64,000 nt of DNA from Paramecium pentaurelia (Eukaryota > Ciliophora > Oligohymenophorea > Peniculida > Parameciidae), in assembly GCA_905183005.1 (NCBI GenBank), contig CAJJDO010000006.1, positions 605,781-669,780 on the forward strand. The letters run 5' to 3'. A program made the translations under genes and the position numbers. The notes under the pieces were generated by a model that saw only the letters and a list, made by a program, of their open reading frames with translations, searched no databases and was not told the DNA's origin. Shown here one piece after another: positions 39,106-52,591 of the stretch. Each line of letters opens with the position of its first letter. Positions within the stretch are counted from its first letter, which is position 1.

Positions 39106-39607
39106 TCATTTTATTGTAAAGGTCTCCCTTAATGTTAATTAATCCATACTTTCAGGTTCTTCTATTGTATAGTCTTTCTCAATTTCCAAAGCCATGAATT
39201 CTTTATAGGCCAAAAAGACAATATATTAAGCAATTATATAGAATAATAGTGTTGTCAAATGTAAAATGCCTAGAATCTTTTCTCTTCCACTTTCTCCTAA
39301 TAAGGGTTTATCATTCTAAAAACGAGTAGCAAAATATAGTCCTTTTAATAAAATCTTGAGTAATTATTATGAATACATGATATAAAGTTATAACTATATA
39401 GACAAGGCATTAACAACTTCCTAAAGAAGACCAGGCTGACCATAATAAAATTATGAAAATTATTTCAAACAATTCTCCTAACTCAAATTAGGCCACTTAT
39501 CTTGCAAATAACAAAGCCAATTAAATAAAAGCAATCAATTACAACTGAAAAACTGATCTCTTTCCTTAAAAAGTATTAGGTTTTTTATTATCAAATGGTA
39601 AACACAT
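39106..39607 (-). CDS. Small multi-pass membrane protein (159 aa)
   Basis: One 22-nt intron is removed (complement of GTATTC...CTCAAG within 39360-39390); the spliced length is exactly in frame. Hydrophobic stretches suggest about four membrane segments: LQLIAFIQLALLFARQ, ELFEIIFIILLWSAW, a following LVYIVITLYHILLKGLYF segment, and ILHLTTLLFYIIAQYIVFLA. The C-terminal 35 residues are acidic. I do not recognise the family. It begins 37 bases after the stop of CFAP58 on the same strand, so its promoter must lie in that short gap or inside the CFAP58 3' end. Confidence 0.7.
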
Positions 39608-39644
39608 ATGAATATTATTAATAATATATTTATGTAAAATAAAT

Positions 39645-42455
39645 TCAATTTCCTATTCTATTAGCATTAACTCCAAATAATGCATATGATTATAAGTCAT
39701 TTTAATTGGCACCACCATTATATTGTGGCATACCTTATTCTCCATTCTAGTCATCTTAAAGTAAATCCTATATTAAAAATAAACAAAAATACATTATCTT
39801 TTTCTTTTCTCATTTAAAAATATGTTTTTTTCATCTCTTATAAATCACCCTTCATTCTATCAATTTCAAATTTCAACATATCAACCTTTTATTTATTTAT
39901 AATATTACATAATCTTGACTTTGCTTTAATTAACTTAAAGTTGTCTTCATTTTTGCAGCATTTTCTTTTAAAGATTCCTTATATTAAGCAAGTTATTAAT
40001 GTATTTCTACTCCTGGTTATCTAGATAATATATTTTTCAATTCCATAAACAATTTTTCTTTTTCTTTAATTAAATTTTCTTTTTCATTTACTTCTTCAGT
40101 TTTAGCAATTAATCTTCTTTATAAAGTCTAAATTTTTAGAATTCTTTCAAAATTTTCTTAATCTGTAGCTTCAAGTTTTCTCCATCTATGTACATTCATT
40201 GGATTTTCCAATTCATCTGATAAGGCTTTGACTTTATTTTTTTCATTTAACAATTCCTTTTCGATATTATTAATCTCTTTTCTTAGTTCATCAATACATG
40301 CAGTTTGATCTTATGTAGACTTAATTTAAAATAAAATTTTACCTTTAATTCATTTCTTAAATTAGTTAATTCATCTTTTAAGCTTTTTAATTCAATTTCT
40401 CTCTCTCTAAAATTAATTTCACCTTTGCTTAAACTTGACTAATTTAATTTAATCTTCTCATAAAGAACTTATAGTTCTTAATTTCTTTTTATTAATTAAG
40501 TTCCTAATATATCTCTTTCATTAACCACCATTTCATAGTCTTTTTACTATCTTTATTTTTCTGTTTAAGCTCCTTATATAATATTTTTTAATCTTGAAAT
40601 ATGACTTTCTTAATTTTTAATTAAATCTTCATCAGCTTTAATGTTTTTTTCAACTTTAGCTTTATCTTATTCAATTTTTGCATTTTCTTCTTCTACTTTA
40701 TGAAATTCAAGGTCCTCTTTTACTAATTATTAATCTTTTGTTTTAATTTCTTCTTTTAATTAATCAACTTAATGCTTCATTCTAGTATATTTTTTTGTTA
40801 ATTCTTAAATTTCATTATGACTCTCTAATAAATTCTTAGAATAAAGATTTCTATCACTTCTGACAGTTTCATATAATTATTATTAATGTTTCAATCTAGC
40901 TTCAGCTTCAGCAATTTATTTCTATTATTCAGCTATTTAATTATTTTTTATCTTAACTTCCTCAACTGTTTAATAAAATTTAGCATGAGCTTGGGATGCC
41001 TCAATACCATACTTTTCTTATTCTCTTTATAATTATAAGATCATTTTATTAATTCTTTCATTACTTGCTTCATATCCCATAACTTAGTTTTCTACTTTTT
41101 TTAATTTATTAACTTTATTAACAATCTCTTCATCAGTTTAATGTTAAACATCTTCTTGTTTCTTTAATGTTTTTTATTATTATGTTCTTGATTTGATTCT
41201 TTGACTATTTTATTCATTTATTTTATCTAAAATATCCTTCTTTTATTATAATTCAATCTTTTCAGTTTCAATTAACATATCTTTTGTATTTTTTTCAATG
41301 AGTTATTCTTCTTTTTCTTTTATGGTTTTATTTTTTTCTTTAGCTGTTATTTCTTATTCCTTATGAGTTTTTTTCACATCCTTTTTTTCTTTTTAAATTT
41401 CAATTTGTAACTTTTCTAATTATTCCTATTATATTTTAATTTATTCTTTATAACTCTTTAATTATTCCTCTTAATTTTCTCTATCTTTTAAAGCAGCAGC
41501 AAATTTATCTTCAGCTTCTTTTTATTTTGTATGTTAACTTTCTTTTTCTTTTATTTTAATTAATATAGTATTATTTGTAGAAACTATTTATTTTTTAATA
41601 TCATGTATTCTGGATTGTTTTTCTTCAATTTCCTTTTTTGCTAAGTCAATTTTTTATTTAATATCAGCCATTTTAACTTCTTTTTTCTTTTTTCTCTTTT
41701 CTTATTCTTTTGAATCAGCATCAATTTTAGCAATTTTATCCTCTAAATCACTAATTTTTTAAATTTAATCTTAATATTATTTTTCTTCATTATCTAGATC
41801 ATGTTTTAAATTTTTATTTTGTTATTCTAAATATTCAAATTTTGATTTAGCACTCTAAAAATCTAAAATTTTATTTATTATATATACTCTTCTTAATTTC
41901 ATCAATTAATCTTTTTTTATCATTTAATTATATCTAACTTTATTCTTCAATATCCTCAACTACTCTATCACATTATTTTTTTAACTAATTAATTATATAA
42001 TTATTGTACATTTTCAACTTCAATTTTTGCTTAAACTATTCTTTCTTTAAGTTCCTTCTCTTTTATTTTAAGATCTTCTATTTTTCTCCATTTCTCTTCT
42101 AATTCTTTTTAAAAAGTTTCTGATTATTGATTATCATCATTAATCATTTTTAATGACATCTAAACTTTGGATGTATAGATAACTATTTCACTATTATGTT
42201 CTTTGCATCTAAAATATTTCTCTCAAAATACTTTTTAGTCCATCTAACTTCATTTTCATAACTTTCTTTAAGAGAATTATAAAGAGTTTCATATTTTATC
42301 TTAAATAATTCTAAATCAGGGTCCCCACTAAAATCTCTCACAACATCTTGAAAATGCTTTTCAATTTATTGTATAAATTGTGGATCTGTAGAATATTGAT
42401 CTATTTCTTTATTTAAAGCTGCTAAACTTAATCCTTCTTCTGGAGCTCTTGCCAT
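39645..42455 (-). CDS. CFAP58: Cilia- and flagella-associated protein 58 (axonemal coiled-coil protein)
   Basis: The gene encodes roughly 890-900 aa, close to the human protein (872 aa). The N-terminus carries DFSGDPDLELFKIKYETLYN, aligning with the CFAP58 family block (ELSGD..LE.F.IEYE.L). Continuous charged heptads follow, and near the C-terminus is ENPMNVHRWRKLEATD, a hallmark of this family (ENPLNVHRWRKLEASD in human). Several short introns are needed, one of 32 nt after the codons for AKNII. CFAP58 works in the axoneme and in ciliary/flagellar assembly, consistent with a heavily ciliated cell. Stop is TGA 39645-39647 after a Gly/Asn-rich tail. Confidence 0.92.
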
Positions 42456-42555
42456 TTTAATTATATAAATAATAAAATATTATAAATAATAGGTTTCATT
42501 TCCTAATTTGAAATAATATAATTATTATTATAATACTTAAACCAATCAATACAAT

Positions 42556-45500
42556 TCATAATACTTGATTTTTTAATTTCTCATTTTAAATTTTGAAGAT
42601 CAAACTTGATAACTCTTTAGTTAGGAAATTATCAGCATCAAATAATTTAAAACAGTTTTCAGCCTAATATATAAGAATAAATAAAAATACATCAATAAAT
42701 TCTGTTATTCCTGATAAATCATATACCATATTACTTTACAAAACTCCATCTAAAATTATTACAGCATCATTAGCGGTATATTTACTTTTTGGACAATCAA
42801 AAATAGATTCATCTCCAAATTCTAATATATAATTTCTAAAAAAAGGAATCAAACTTTATATTTAACCTGAATTAAACATATCTACTTGTCTCCATAATTA
42901 AGGTTTCATAATAGCTAATCCTTAAATAATTAATTTCATTTCTAATAAATTAAATGCATTTGTCTCTATAAATATTTCCAATATCTTAAGGATATGTTAA
43001 TAAAACGAATTCTTAATTAATCCTAAATTATAAAAATAAAGACCCTTTATTGGATGTTTTATTTTCCCAAACCAATCAACTATTAAATCTTCAGCTTCAC
43101 TTAATGTCATTGTTGCAATTCCAATTTAATTCAACCATATATAGTTTTATACTAATAAGAGTTTTAATTAACTTATTTGATTTTTATTTATTTTTGTTTT
43201 ATCTTTAGATTAATTTGAATATCCTGTTAATGCTTTTTCTGCTGCTTAACATGAGAAAAGTATAAATATTTTTTGATTTGAATTTTCATCTAATTTATAA
43301 AGGTTTAATTAAAATGTAACTAGATTATTTTGATAATCAAATTCATCAAATTCTTATTAAGTAATTTCTCTAAGTAAAATTTTTGCATTTCTTTTTTTTT
43401 TAATTGATTTTTTAATTTCTTTTAATTCCTAAATTCTATCCTTTTTTACTTCCTGAATTTGTGATAATGTATCAGAAATTAAATTCTCTATTCCTATTCT
43501 ATGCAAAAAATGGGAGAGGACATTCCAGAATTAGATTTTATGTTTTTAATTTTATAATTTCAATTGAAATTGAAGTAATAGGCATATAGAGGGCATCTAA
43601 AATTTGCTTTTGGATAAAATATCTAAATGATTTATAATGCATTCTATCACAAAAAAATCATCAATTACATTATCAAATAGAGCATCTTCAATTGACTCTT
43701 TGATAATAATAATTTTAGGTTAGCATATCTATTTGATAATATTTTTTTCTGATTAAAAACATAACTAAAATCTTAATAGTTAATATTACAAAATGATGTT
43801 TATATCCATTTTTATTCTCCTTTATATAAAAACCTTGTTATAGATCAAGTTAATGTAAATAAGACAATAATAATATTGAATAATCGTATGCCTTTTCCAT
43901 ATCTATCATAGATATATAATATCGACACAAGAAATGACAATGAAAAGCCCAAGTTAAACATCCTTCAATAAATTTATATTCTGCTACTCTATAATAATAT
44001 TTATTAATACATTTTTAATTAGATTAAGATTTCTTCATCTCCACATTCTGCTTTTATTGAACAATAGGCAGTTTTCAAAATTTATTATAAAGGTAAAGTC
44101 AACTTAACAAAACTAACATTTATGAAATCTTCTAAAATTGATTATGAAAATTTAATGTTAAAATAATAAGGTAAATTAAAAAGAAAATATCTTGCATTTA
44201 AAGTTTCATCATCAAAATATTCTATATAGTCATTTCTATGGTAAAGTCTATTATATGGACTTTTAATCAACTATTAACTTTTTTATTTTATATCAGCCTC
44301 TACAATTTATAAATCTTTTGTAAAACCTTCATGTGTATCATTTAAAATAATAGCATTATTATCTATTAATTTTTTAGTAAAAGAAATCATTAAATTAGCC
44401 ATATCTATTTCTTCAAATTCATAATAAATTTAGATTAAACCCAAAATAAATATAGAATTTTTAAAATTTTCATTTATATATTGCTCAAAACTATTATAAA
44501 TATCCATTAGCTTCTTTTTCTATAGTAACATTATTCTAGTTTAAGTCAAAAAATATTAATGATAACTAAAATAATCAGATTAAAGGTTAATTAACATATT
44601 ATCTATTGGATGTTAAAGAATTTAATAATTCTTGGCTTTAGAGAATAATGAGTCTCCTTATATCATTAATTAAGAAATTTAAGTGAATATTTCTTCCTTG
44701 TAATTAATAAATGAAGCAATATTTTCAAAGTGTCTTTTAGCAAAACTATAACAATAAGACTAATAGATAAAGATTCTTAAGTATATTAGTCCCTAATGAA
44801 ATAACCATGATGAAGTTTCATTATTTTAATTAATGAAATAATCTGTCCTTACACCTAAAGTATATTTTTTATGTAATTATTATAATTATAATATTTTTGA
44901 TGTGTTTTCTAAATTTAGTTAACCTAATTAATCCATATTTAGAATGTTAACTCTTTATTTGAAGTTAATTGGACAATAGTCATAAAGTTTTAAAAGAAAA
45001 TGTATGACTCTTATATTCAAAAGAATTTTCATTTATTCATTAGTTGAAGGTTAATTTAATATATAAAGCAGAGAAATTTTATTTTTAGCATTACATTTTA
45101 AACTATTATATTAAAATATTTATCTCCAATTAAATTCCAGATTATTTGATTCTTCTAGTTCTGATTATTCATATTATTTATTTTCTATTTTTGCTTTAAT
45201 CCATAAAATGTTATATTTTCCTAATTCACATTTAGATTCTTCCTTGAAAAATTGTTCATTTTTTTAGGTGATTTAAAAATCAACTTTGAGTGAAGAAATC
45301 AATTATTAGAAATAAGTATATGCTGGAATATCTTTAAAGTTGTAATCAATGAATTCCTATTATTTAATGTTAAATAATTCATTTTTACAATCATGTAGTA
45401 TAATTACTTATAAGTATAGATAATAAATATATTATATGGCATATAAAGGATTTTCTTTTAATTCTTAATGTATATTAAAAACCCATATTTCTTCATGAAT

Positions 45501-48500
45501 AATTTCTTATTCTTCTCTTTCCATACCAGGACTTAATTAATTAAAATTAAATTAATTTGGACTTAATTCTTATGCTTCACTTAAAATTTCAGGTAACTTT
45601 TATTTATGCATAATTTTTTGTTATGTTTCAATTACTGTAGATATTGTTAATTTTGCATATTCATAATGTTCTATAAAATATTATTGTAAAGTAAATAAAG
45701 CATAAAATTAATTTAAAAATCTATTTACTTGTTATTCAAAAACTAAAATATTGTCAATAAGATTTAGATTTTTTCTTAATTAGATAAGTAAGGATTATCT
45801 TTACTTAGATAATAATTAAGAAAATTATTCTATATCACTTTATATTGTTTTAAGAATTATACATTATTCTGTTTGATTTAAATTTGCTACATTAATATTT
45901 GATGTCAGTTACTTTATAATAAGTCTTAATTCAAATGATAATTTTTTTAGAATTTCAATAAAATAATTCAGTTATCTAGTTATATCTAATTTTAATTGAA
46001 GCTTTGTTGCTATCTAATAATAATATATTAATATCAAGTCGAGATTTCTTTTAAGAGAATGTGATGAGAGCAAATAAGAATTTAAATCTTCTATTAATTG
46101 AATACAAAAATAAGAAAAAGTGTTTTCATTTATCTCAAACACCTCTTTCTTTATATAATCTTCAAATTCTTAAGTTAAATGTAAAGTATCATGAAATTAT
46201 TTCATTCTAAAATTTAAATTTACTTTATGAAGCATTGACCATGTAAATCCTTAATAAGTTAATCCTTAGCTTGATTATTACTTTTAATGATGTTCAATTT
46301 CAAATTTAATATCAGAAAAACAATATTATTTTTGTATAAAATCTTATAATTTTTGAAGATTATCTTCTAAAAATAATAATTCATTAATTAGCCATTTTAA
46401 AGGATGTTATAATTTATCGAAATAAGGTTTAATATCATCAATCTCTTCTAAATATATCATTTGTAAAACAATTTTCCCTAATTCAAAAAAAGAATGAGTC
46501 TTGGTCATTGAATTTAATATATGATATTCTCCTTTGATTAAGAAAATAGTTCTACTAGATAAACTTTTAAAATCAGCTACCTTTAATAGATTTAAGGAAG
46601 CATGAAGAAATTATTTGATTTCAGCTTCTGAATAAGGTATTCCATAAGTTTTTCGATATTTTAATACTTGTAAGAAACTCTTTGGTTCAAAAGCATTATA
46701 AATACATATACAGTAACCCTTGATATAAAAGTCATCTATTTAATCTACAAGATTGACCATTCTATAATAGGTTTTACTCTCAGTATATAATATGCCTTCA
46801 TGATTGTCTGTGTATTTCTAGAGTTGAATCTGTTCTCCATGTTTTATTTAGAAAAACTGCAATAAAGAAATTGTTTCTGATTAACCAAGCTTGACTATCC
46901 AGATATTATCATGTATATATTTGATGAATTAGATTTATGGAATAGGGAATTATTCAATTTAAAAATAAGAGAGTATAATATCTTCTAGAAAAGTTGTTGT
47001 TTTCTAAAAAATAGAAGAATCTTTGCATTAATCAACTATATTTTTATATTCAGCTGATTTCATTTCTTCAATATAATAATTTGATGAATTATTTCTTTTA
47101 GAACTCAAAGGTAGAAACCATTAAACTTTTTATCTTATAATTAAAATATAAAAATTACTTTAATTCAATACGATTGAAAATCTCAATAAAATCAATAAAT
47201 TTTATTTTTTCTAAATTTGAATAATCAATTTAAGAGTCTAATTCTGGTTATAAAGGATTTTCTGGTTCAAGATCTTCAATAATTTAAGAAATTTTATAAA
47301 ATTCTTAAATTAATTATATTGATGGTTTTTTAACTACTTGTTTTCTAAATCCCTTAAAAGTTAATGCTTTTATTTTTAGCATAATTACTTTTCTTGTATT
47401 TAACCATGAATGTTTTTCAACATATTTCTGTTATTTCTTAACTAAATTTGTATATTCAATATTTTCTTCTCCATTTTCATCTTCTTATTATCCAATTAAT
47501 TGAAAATCCTTTCTAAATCTTTGTTAAGCTTTTTCATCATAATAAGTTCTCATTTAATTAAGTTTTTATGAAATTATAAAATATCTTCTATAATCTAAAT
47601 TTCTTAATTAAATTATTTTCCTTCTCATATGAATAAATCTTTGAGATACTCTTCTATCTGTCCAAAGTTATCTATATTTTGTTAAAAGTTATGCTTTGTA
47701 TAATAAAGAATAAATTTTTTATAATAATCTAAACTTTTATTTTTCTGTTTAATCCTTAAATACACATTTGAAAGCCCAATTTTATTCTCTTTAACTAAAA
47801 TACTCTAGAATTTTAGTCAATTGAAATTCACCTAAATACTGTTTATCTAAATTTTTTGTATAAGATTCTACTTTAATAAGTTCTAATTTTTGTTTGATTT
47901 CTGGAATTTCATAATGATCATGTAATTCATCATCAGAACTAATAGTTTCGAATTTTCCTGATTCTGCAGAATTTAATGTTCCATAAACCTTTAAAATAGG
48001 AAATCTTTTTAAAGCTTCTTTATTTTCTTGAGATTTTCCTTCTTTAATTTTATTTTGAATAGTTGCTTTAATTAAATATTTATGTCTTTTCATTAAGTCA
48101 CTTAAAGCATCTGGTACTTATCCAAATATTATACCAATTATAAACTTTCCAAAACAATTAAATATTAAAACAGATAAAAATACCATAATAAGTTCATAGC
48201 CATATTATTTATTATATTAAATTGTTACAACACCAGTATTTGTTAATAAACAAAGTAAACTTATAATTTCTAAGAAGTTATTCCAAATTCCTAAAGAACA
48301 TTCATTTTTTGGCCATGGTCTTTATAAAAAATATAAGAAAGTGTTTTTCTTTACTTAAATTTACATAATATTTGATATCCATAAAATGAAAAAACTAAAT
48401 GGAAAAGTATATCCAAAAATACTTAAAAATGATATCAATACAAATAATTCCATATAATCTTACATTGTACCATATCTCTCGAAATCTTACGAATAAGGTT

Positions 48501-51456
48501 ATCTTGATGATTACTCTTCAACAAAATCCATTATATCATTTTCATTATAATCATAACTTTTAATTTTAATTCTCGTTAATTTAAATAAAAATACTACAAA
48601 TTTCACAATTTATTTAAATAAAATTAAAATTACAATTGTTGAAAAATAATATTTAACATGTCTTTCACAATTTGTAATTGAACAATATAAATTAAGTGGT
48701 TTATTTAAGTAATCTAAAAATAAAAGTGGAGCTATATAAGAGAAAAATTAAAAAATAAATTTTTTTAAAACAAAGCTTGTTTCATATGCTTCAACAGTTT
48801 TGTAATTCTCATATTCTGTTAATTAGCTAGAGATTTTATCAAAAATATTATCTGTAATTAATTAAACTATAAAGTTCATGGCTGCAGCTGATGTAACTTC
48901 TATTGTAGCAACATCTAGGTATTCAAGTTCCTCTGAATATTAATTATGTAAATAGACTGTAAATACGAATAAGGAAACTATGATACCAATATAAAATAAT
49001 ATAAAAATTAATAGTAACATAGAACTAATCAAAGTTCTTTTCAAATATTCACCAAATAATACTTCAATTGAGTTTAATTAATCATTAACTAAGGATCTTA
49101 TGTGTTTACCTTTAAATTTAGATCTTTACACTTATTATTCATCTTAATTATTTTAACCATATTTTAAATTAAAATAGATTTGTTTCTATTTCCATAAATC
49201 TGTAAACACATTGCTCCATTAAATTTAAACAAAGGAAAATATAATGGTAATCAAAATATAAAAGTCACTTTCATTATCCCAAATTATCCATTAAATCAAA
49301 CTACAAGCAAGACCTGAAAAAGCTAAGGGTGTAGTCATTTCAGTGAAATAACTCATAAAATAAAAATAGAGACCAATTTTTTCTCCATAATATCCACAAA
49401 TTAAATCACAAGGACTAATCCAAGGTTTCATATAATCAAGTTTCCATTCATCTATCAATTAGAATGGTTTCTTCTTAAAAAATCTTGTATCCAAAGTTAT
49501 CTAAGCTTATATATTACTACATTATCCAAATAATTCATAATGATCATTAAGACAGAATATTTATCTAATGATACCTAATTAATGCATTATACTAAGATCT
49601 AATTCTTAAAATACTTTCTAATAAACTAATTTTAATCTCTCTTAAGATGAAAATAAAGATATCTCATAATTTTCATTCTTAACATATTTTGTCCAACTTA
49701 ATTCTTGTTTTGCTTAATTAGTTTTAGTATTTTATTTATTAGGCATTTAATAAGGATGATACATATCAAATGGGGGTATTTCTGATCTTTCCCATAAATT
49801 ATATAATTTTATTTATTCACCATTTGCAACTCTAAGAGCTTCTTAAAATGAATATAGATAATTTAATGTAACTGATTCTTTTTTTAATAATTTTAATGCT
49901 TTTACTTTAGGAATTTATAATGAAAATTAAAAATTAGAAAATTCATCCATAACTCTTTCAGCCTATTTCTCAATATTATTTATTATTTCTAAATGCTCAT
50001 AATTTTTAGGTTCATTTAAATTTTAGTAATTAAGATTTTGAATTTCTTTATTTGATTAATTTCGTTTCTAATAAATTTATAGAGGAGTTATTTATTTATT
50101 AAGTAAAGAAGCTAATTCATTATCTATTAATTAACTTTATCTAAATTATCTAATACATTTTTCTAAATGAGTCAAATATTTATGATATGCTATCCATTCT
50201 TCATCAGTTGGACCATCATCTTTCTCACTAAAATCTAATTTTCCATATTCAAATAATTATGAATTTATTGAACTTTAATTTGTTTCTCTAGCTATTCTTT
50301 TGAAATTAATCTATTAAATTAATTTAATCATTTAAGGTTTTAAATATAAGAATAAATCTGAAACATCATAATCTTATGATTTCCAAAGTCTATTATTAAT
50401 TCTTAATGGTCTAAAAGATTTATCAACAGGTTCTAAAGAAAATAAATCTGTAAACCAAAAATTTAGTTATTTTAATACATGACCTTAATCAGCAACTATT
50501 TTAAGGTTTGAATCTTGCATATTAAGCATAATAAAGATCTTTTGTCCATCTCCAGATATAAATGATTAAAGATTAAAACCAACTTTATTAAGTTTAATAA
50601 TCAAAGCATTTCTAATTAATGTAGAAACATCTTAAGTAGGAGAACTTGTTCTAAGCCATAAATCATTTTGATTTTCTAAATATTAACCACCTTTCCATTT
50701 TTTTAAAGGTGTCTATTTTAATTCTTTAAAATTTAAAGTTAACAAATCCATAATATTTGCATGTATATCTTATTAAAGCAAATTATGTAACTATTTTTCT
50801 AATTAAGATACATAATTCTTTATTATTTCTATCTAATTATGTTAAAGTACCATTTTTGTCAATTTGATTATACCTAATGTCTGATTTGTCGGCTAATAAA
50901 ATTTGTTTTTGGTGATCTTTATCTCTTATGTTTCTTTATTCTTGATTATCTTCGGTAAAAAGTGCTGTGGATTCCTTTTTTTTGTGATATTAATGATCAT
51001 ATACAGGCAAATTAAAATATATCGATTCAATAGCTTTCAATAATAAAAGATCATCTATTGATTTCTAATTGATTCTTAATCCTTATTGAAGTAATTCAAA
51101 TAATTCTATGCTAGTATTAATCAAATATTAATTTTGATTATCATTCTTTTATTTATAGTCTGGGTTTATTAAACTAATTAAAATAATTATTTATAAAGAA
51201 ACCTAATGATGCAGTCAGGAAATATTTCAATATTTTCTTTAAGGTTTTTTTTGAAATTCATTAGAATACAATTATAATTAAGGTCTTCCTCTTCCTCTAA
51301 TTCAAATCCTAACAATATTTTTATAAATGTTTTATATATTTCTAAATGCTTCTATAAAACCTCGCATTTCTTTTAAAATCGTGATTTCTTAGGTATAATC
51401 ATAGTTGATTTTCTCTTCAGGAAATCTTTCCTTTAGTAGACATCATGAGATGACAT
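42556..51456 (-). CDS. Giant anoctamin (TMEM16)-like membrane protein with 1,500-aa C-terminal extension
   Basis: The gene encodes 2,925 aa after removing five introns (29 nt at 51174-51202, 22 nt at 50829-50850, 25 nt at 47134-47158, and 22 and 25 nt near 44000 and 43810); the spliced length is exactly in frame. The anoctamin domain lies at about residues 550-1,110: CGYYGEKIGLYFYFMSYFTE, a membrane helix with TSAAAMN, and the C-terminal hallmark QRPWPKNECSLGIWNNFLEI. Anoctamins are calcium-activated chloride channels or lipid scramblases, normally 650-1,100 aa. After the third intron the same gene continues for about 1,510 residues of mostly helical sequence, including a segment resembling a degenerate protein kinase (FLQVLKYRKTYGIPYSEAEI; FFELGKIVLQMIYLE). 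The start at 51456 is preferred to the in-frame ATG at 50853 because an upstream frame joins cleanly through a 22-nt intron. Confidence 0.85.
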
Positions 51457-52065
51457 TAAAATATATAAAATATTTATATTTATAATTTAATTTTCAATTT
51501 TTTCAACTGATATCAACTTTTCATTCAGAATTGTTCATCAAATTTCTATAAAAATATATTAAATAATAATATTTTTATACAACATATAAAAAATATTATT
51601 TATTTATATAATTTTATGAGAGTTGATCAATAAGATGAGAAATTCATTCTTATTTTGAATTAAGCTAATCATAATAAATTTTATATCAAATACTAAATTT
51701 TACTTATTGATTCAAGAAGAAATAATAATTAATAAGCAATTTATTATATTAAAACTTTAATATTTTATAGTTAATAAATAATTATTCATAAAAGATCTTA
51801 AATAATCGTTTTTTGGTATAAATAGTGTAAAAGGCAGATAGAAAATATTCAAATATTAATAAAATATTAATTTCTTACAAATTACTTAGACAAAAATGAT
51901 ACATGAAAAAGCCCAAATTATCTATTAAGGTAGAAATAGTTACATTTTTTTAAGAGAATCATGAATCGCCAATGTTTTTTTTAAAGCAATCATAAATGTC
52001 CATATTTTTGTAAGAGAGTGTCGATGAGTACCCATAAATCTGTAAAAAAATTTAATCATTTCTGA
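51457..52065. other. Intergenic stretch
   Basis: This is the 5' flank of the anoctamin gene (-) and of the second Myb-like gene (+). It is AT-rich with no frame of interest. A possible first exon of the Myb-like gene (ATG at 52024) could not be joined in frame. Confidence 0.35.
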
Positions 52066-52591
52066 GTAGCTGCTTAAAGTAATGATTATGATGAAATTAA
52101 TCATGAATTAAATAATTGCTATTGCCATGAATTACCAGTTTTAGGGTTAAAGAAGCCAAGAAAGAAGAGAAAAAGATAACCTAATTATGATAAGAAAAGG
52201 AAAAGAAGATAATCAAAAAATTAGGTAAAAATTAATATAAATCAAGTAGATATCAAAAGTTTAATAATCCATCCCATTCACTCCATAAGAGGACAAAGCA
52301 ATATTACTTTATGTTTTAAATTTTGGTCCTAAGTTCATGAGTATAGCTAAATATTTCCCAACAAAAACAATCAATATGGTAAAAAATAGATATTATAAAA
52401 TGTTACGATATTAATGGGATTCAATTTTAGGAGAGTATGAATTCATGTAATATAGATCGTATGCTTATCTAAATTAAGACATTGAATCTAAAATAGAAGA
52501 AGTTAATCATAATAATTGTAGAGATGAAACTTAGAGTTTCAGGGATCAAAATATAAATGACTAATTATTATGTTAGAGTTCAGAAATGTGA
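52066..52591 (+). CDS. Myb/SANT-like DNA-binding protein (paralogue 2), 5' end unresolved
   Basis: The open frame from 52066 (just after a TGA) to TGA 52589-52591 includes one 22-nt intron (within 52226-52250). It encodes a very basic stretch (KKPRKKRKRQPNYDKKRKRR), then a Myb-type domain: FTPQEDKAILLYVLNFGPKF, AKYFPTKTINMVKNRYYKML, RYQWDSILG. The tail is acidic and Asn/Gln-rich. No in-frame ATG lies at the head, so a first exon is missing or the gene is damaged. It shares with the genes at 30809 and 54296 the GPKF/GPRF turn and the KNRYYKxLR helix. Confidence 0.7.

Noticed and set aside
50853..50853. In-frame ATG as start of the anoctamin gene
   Set aside because: A 22-nt intron at 50829-50850 joins an upstream frame starting at 51456 with exact phase, which accounts better for the coding sequence found there.
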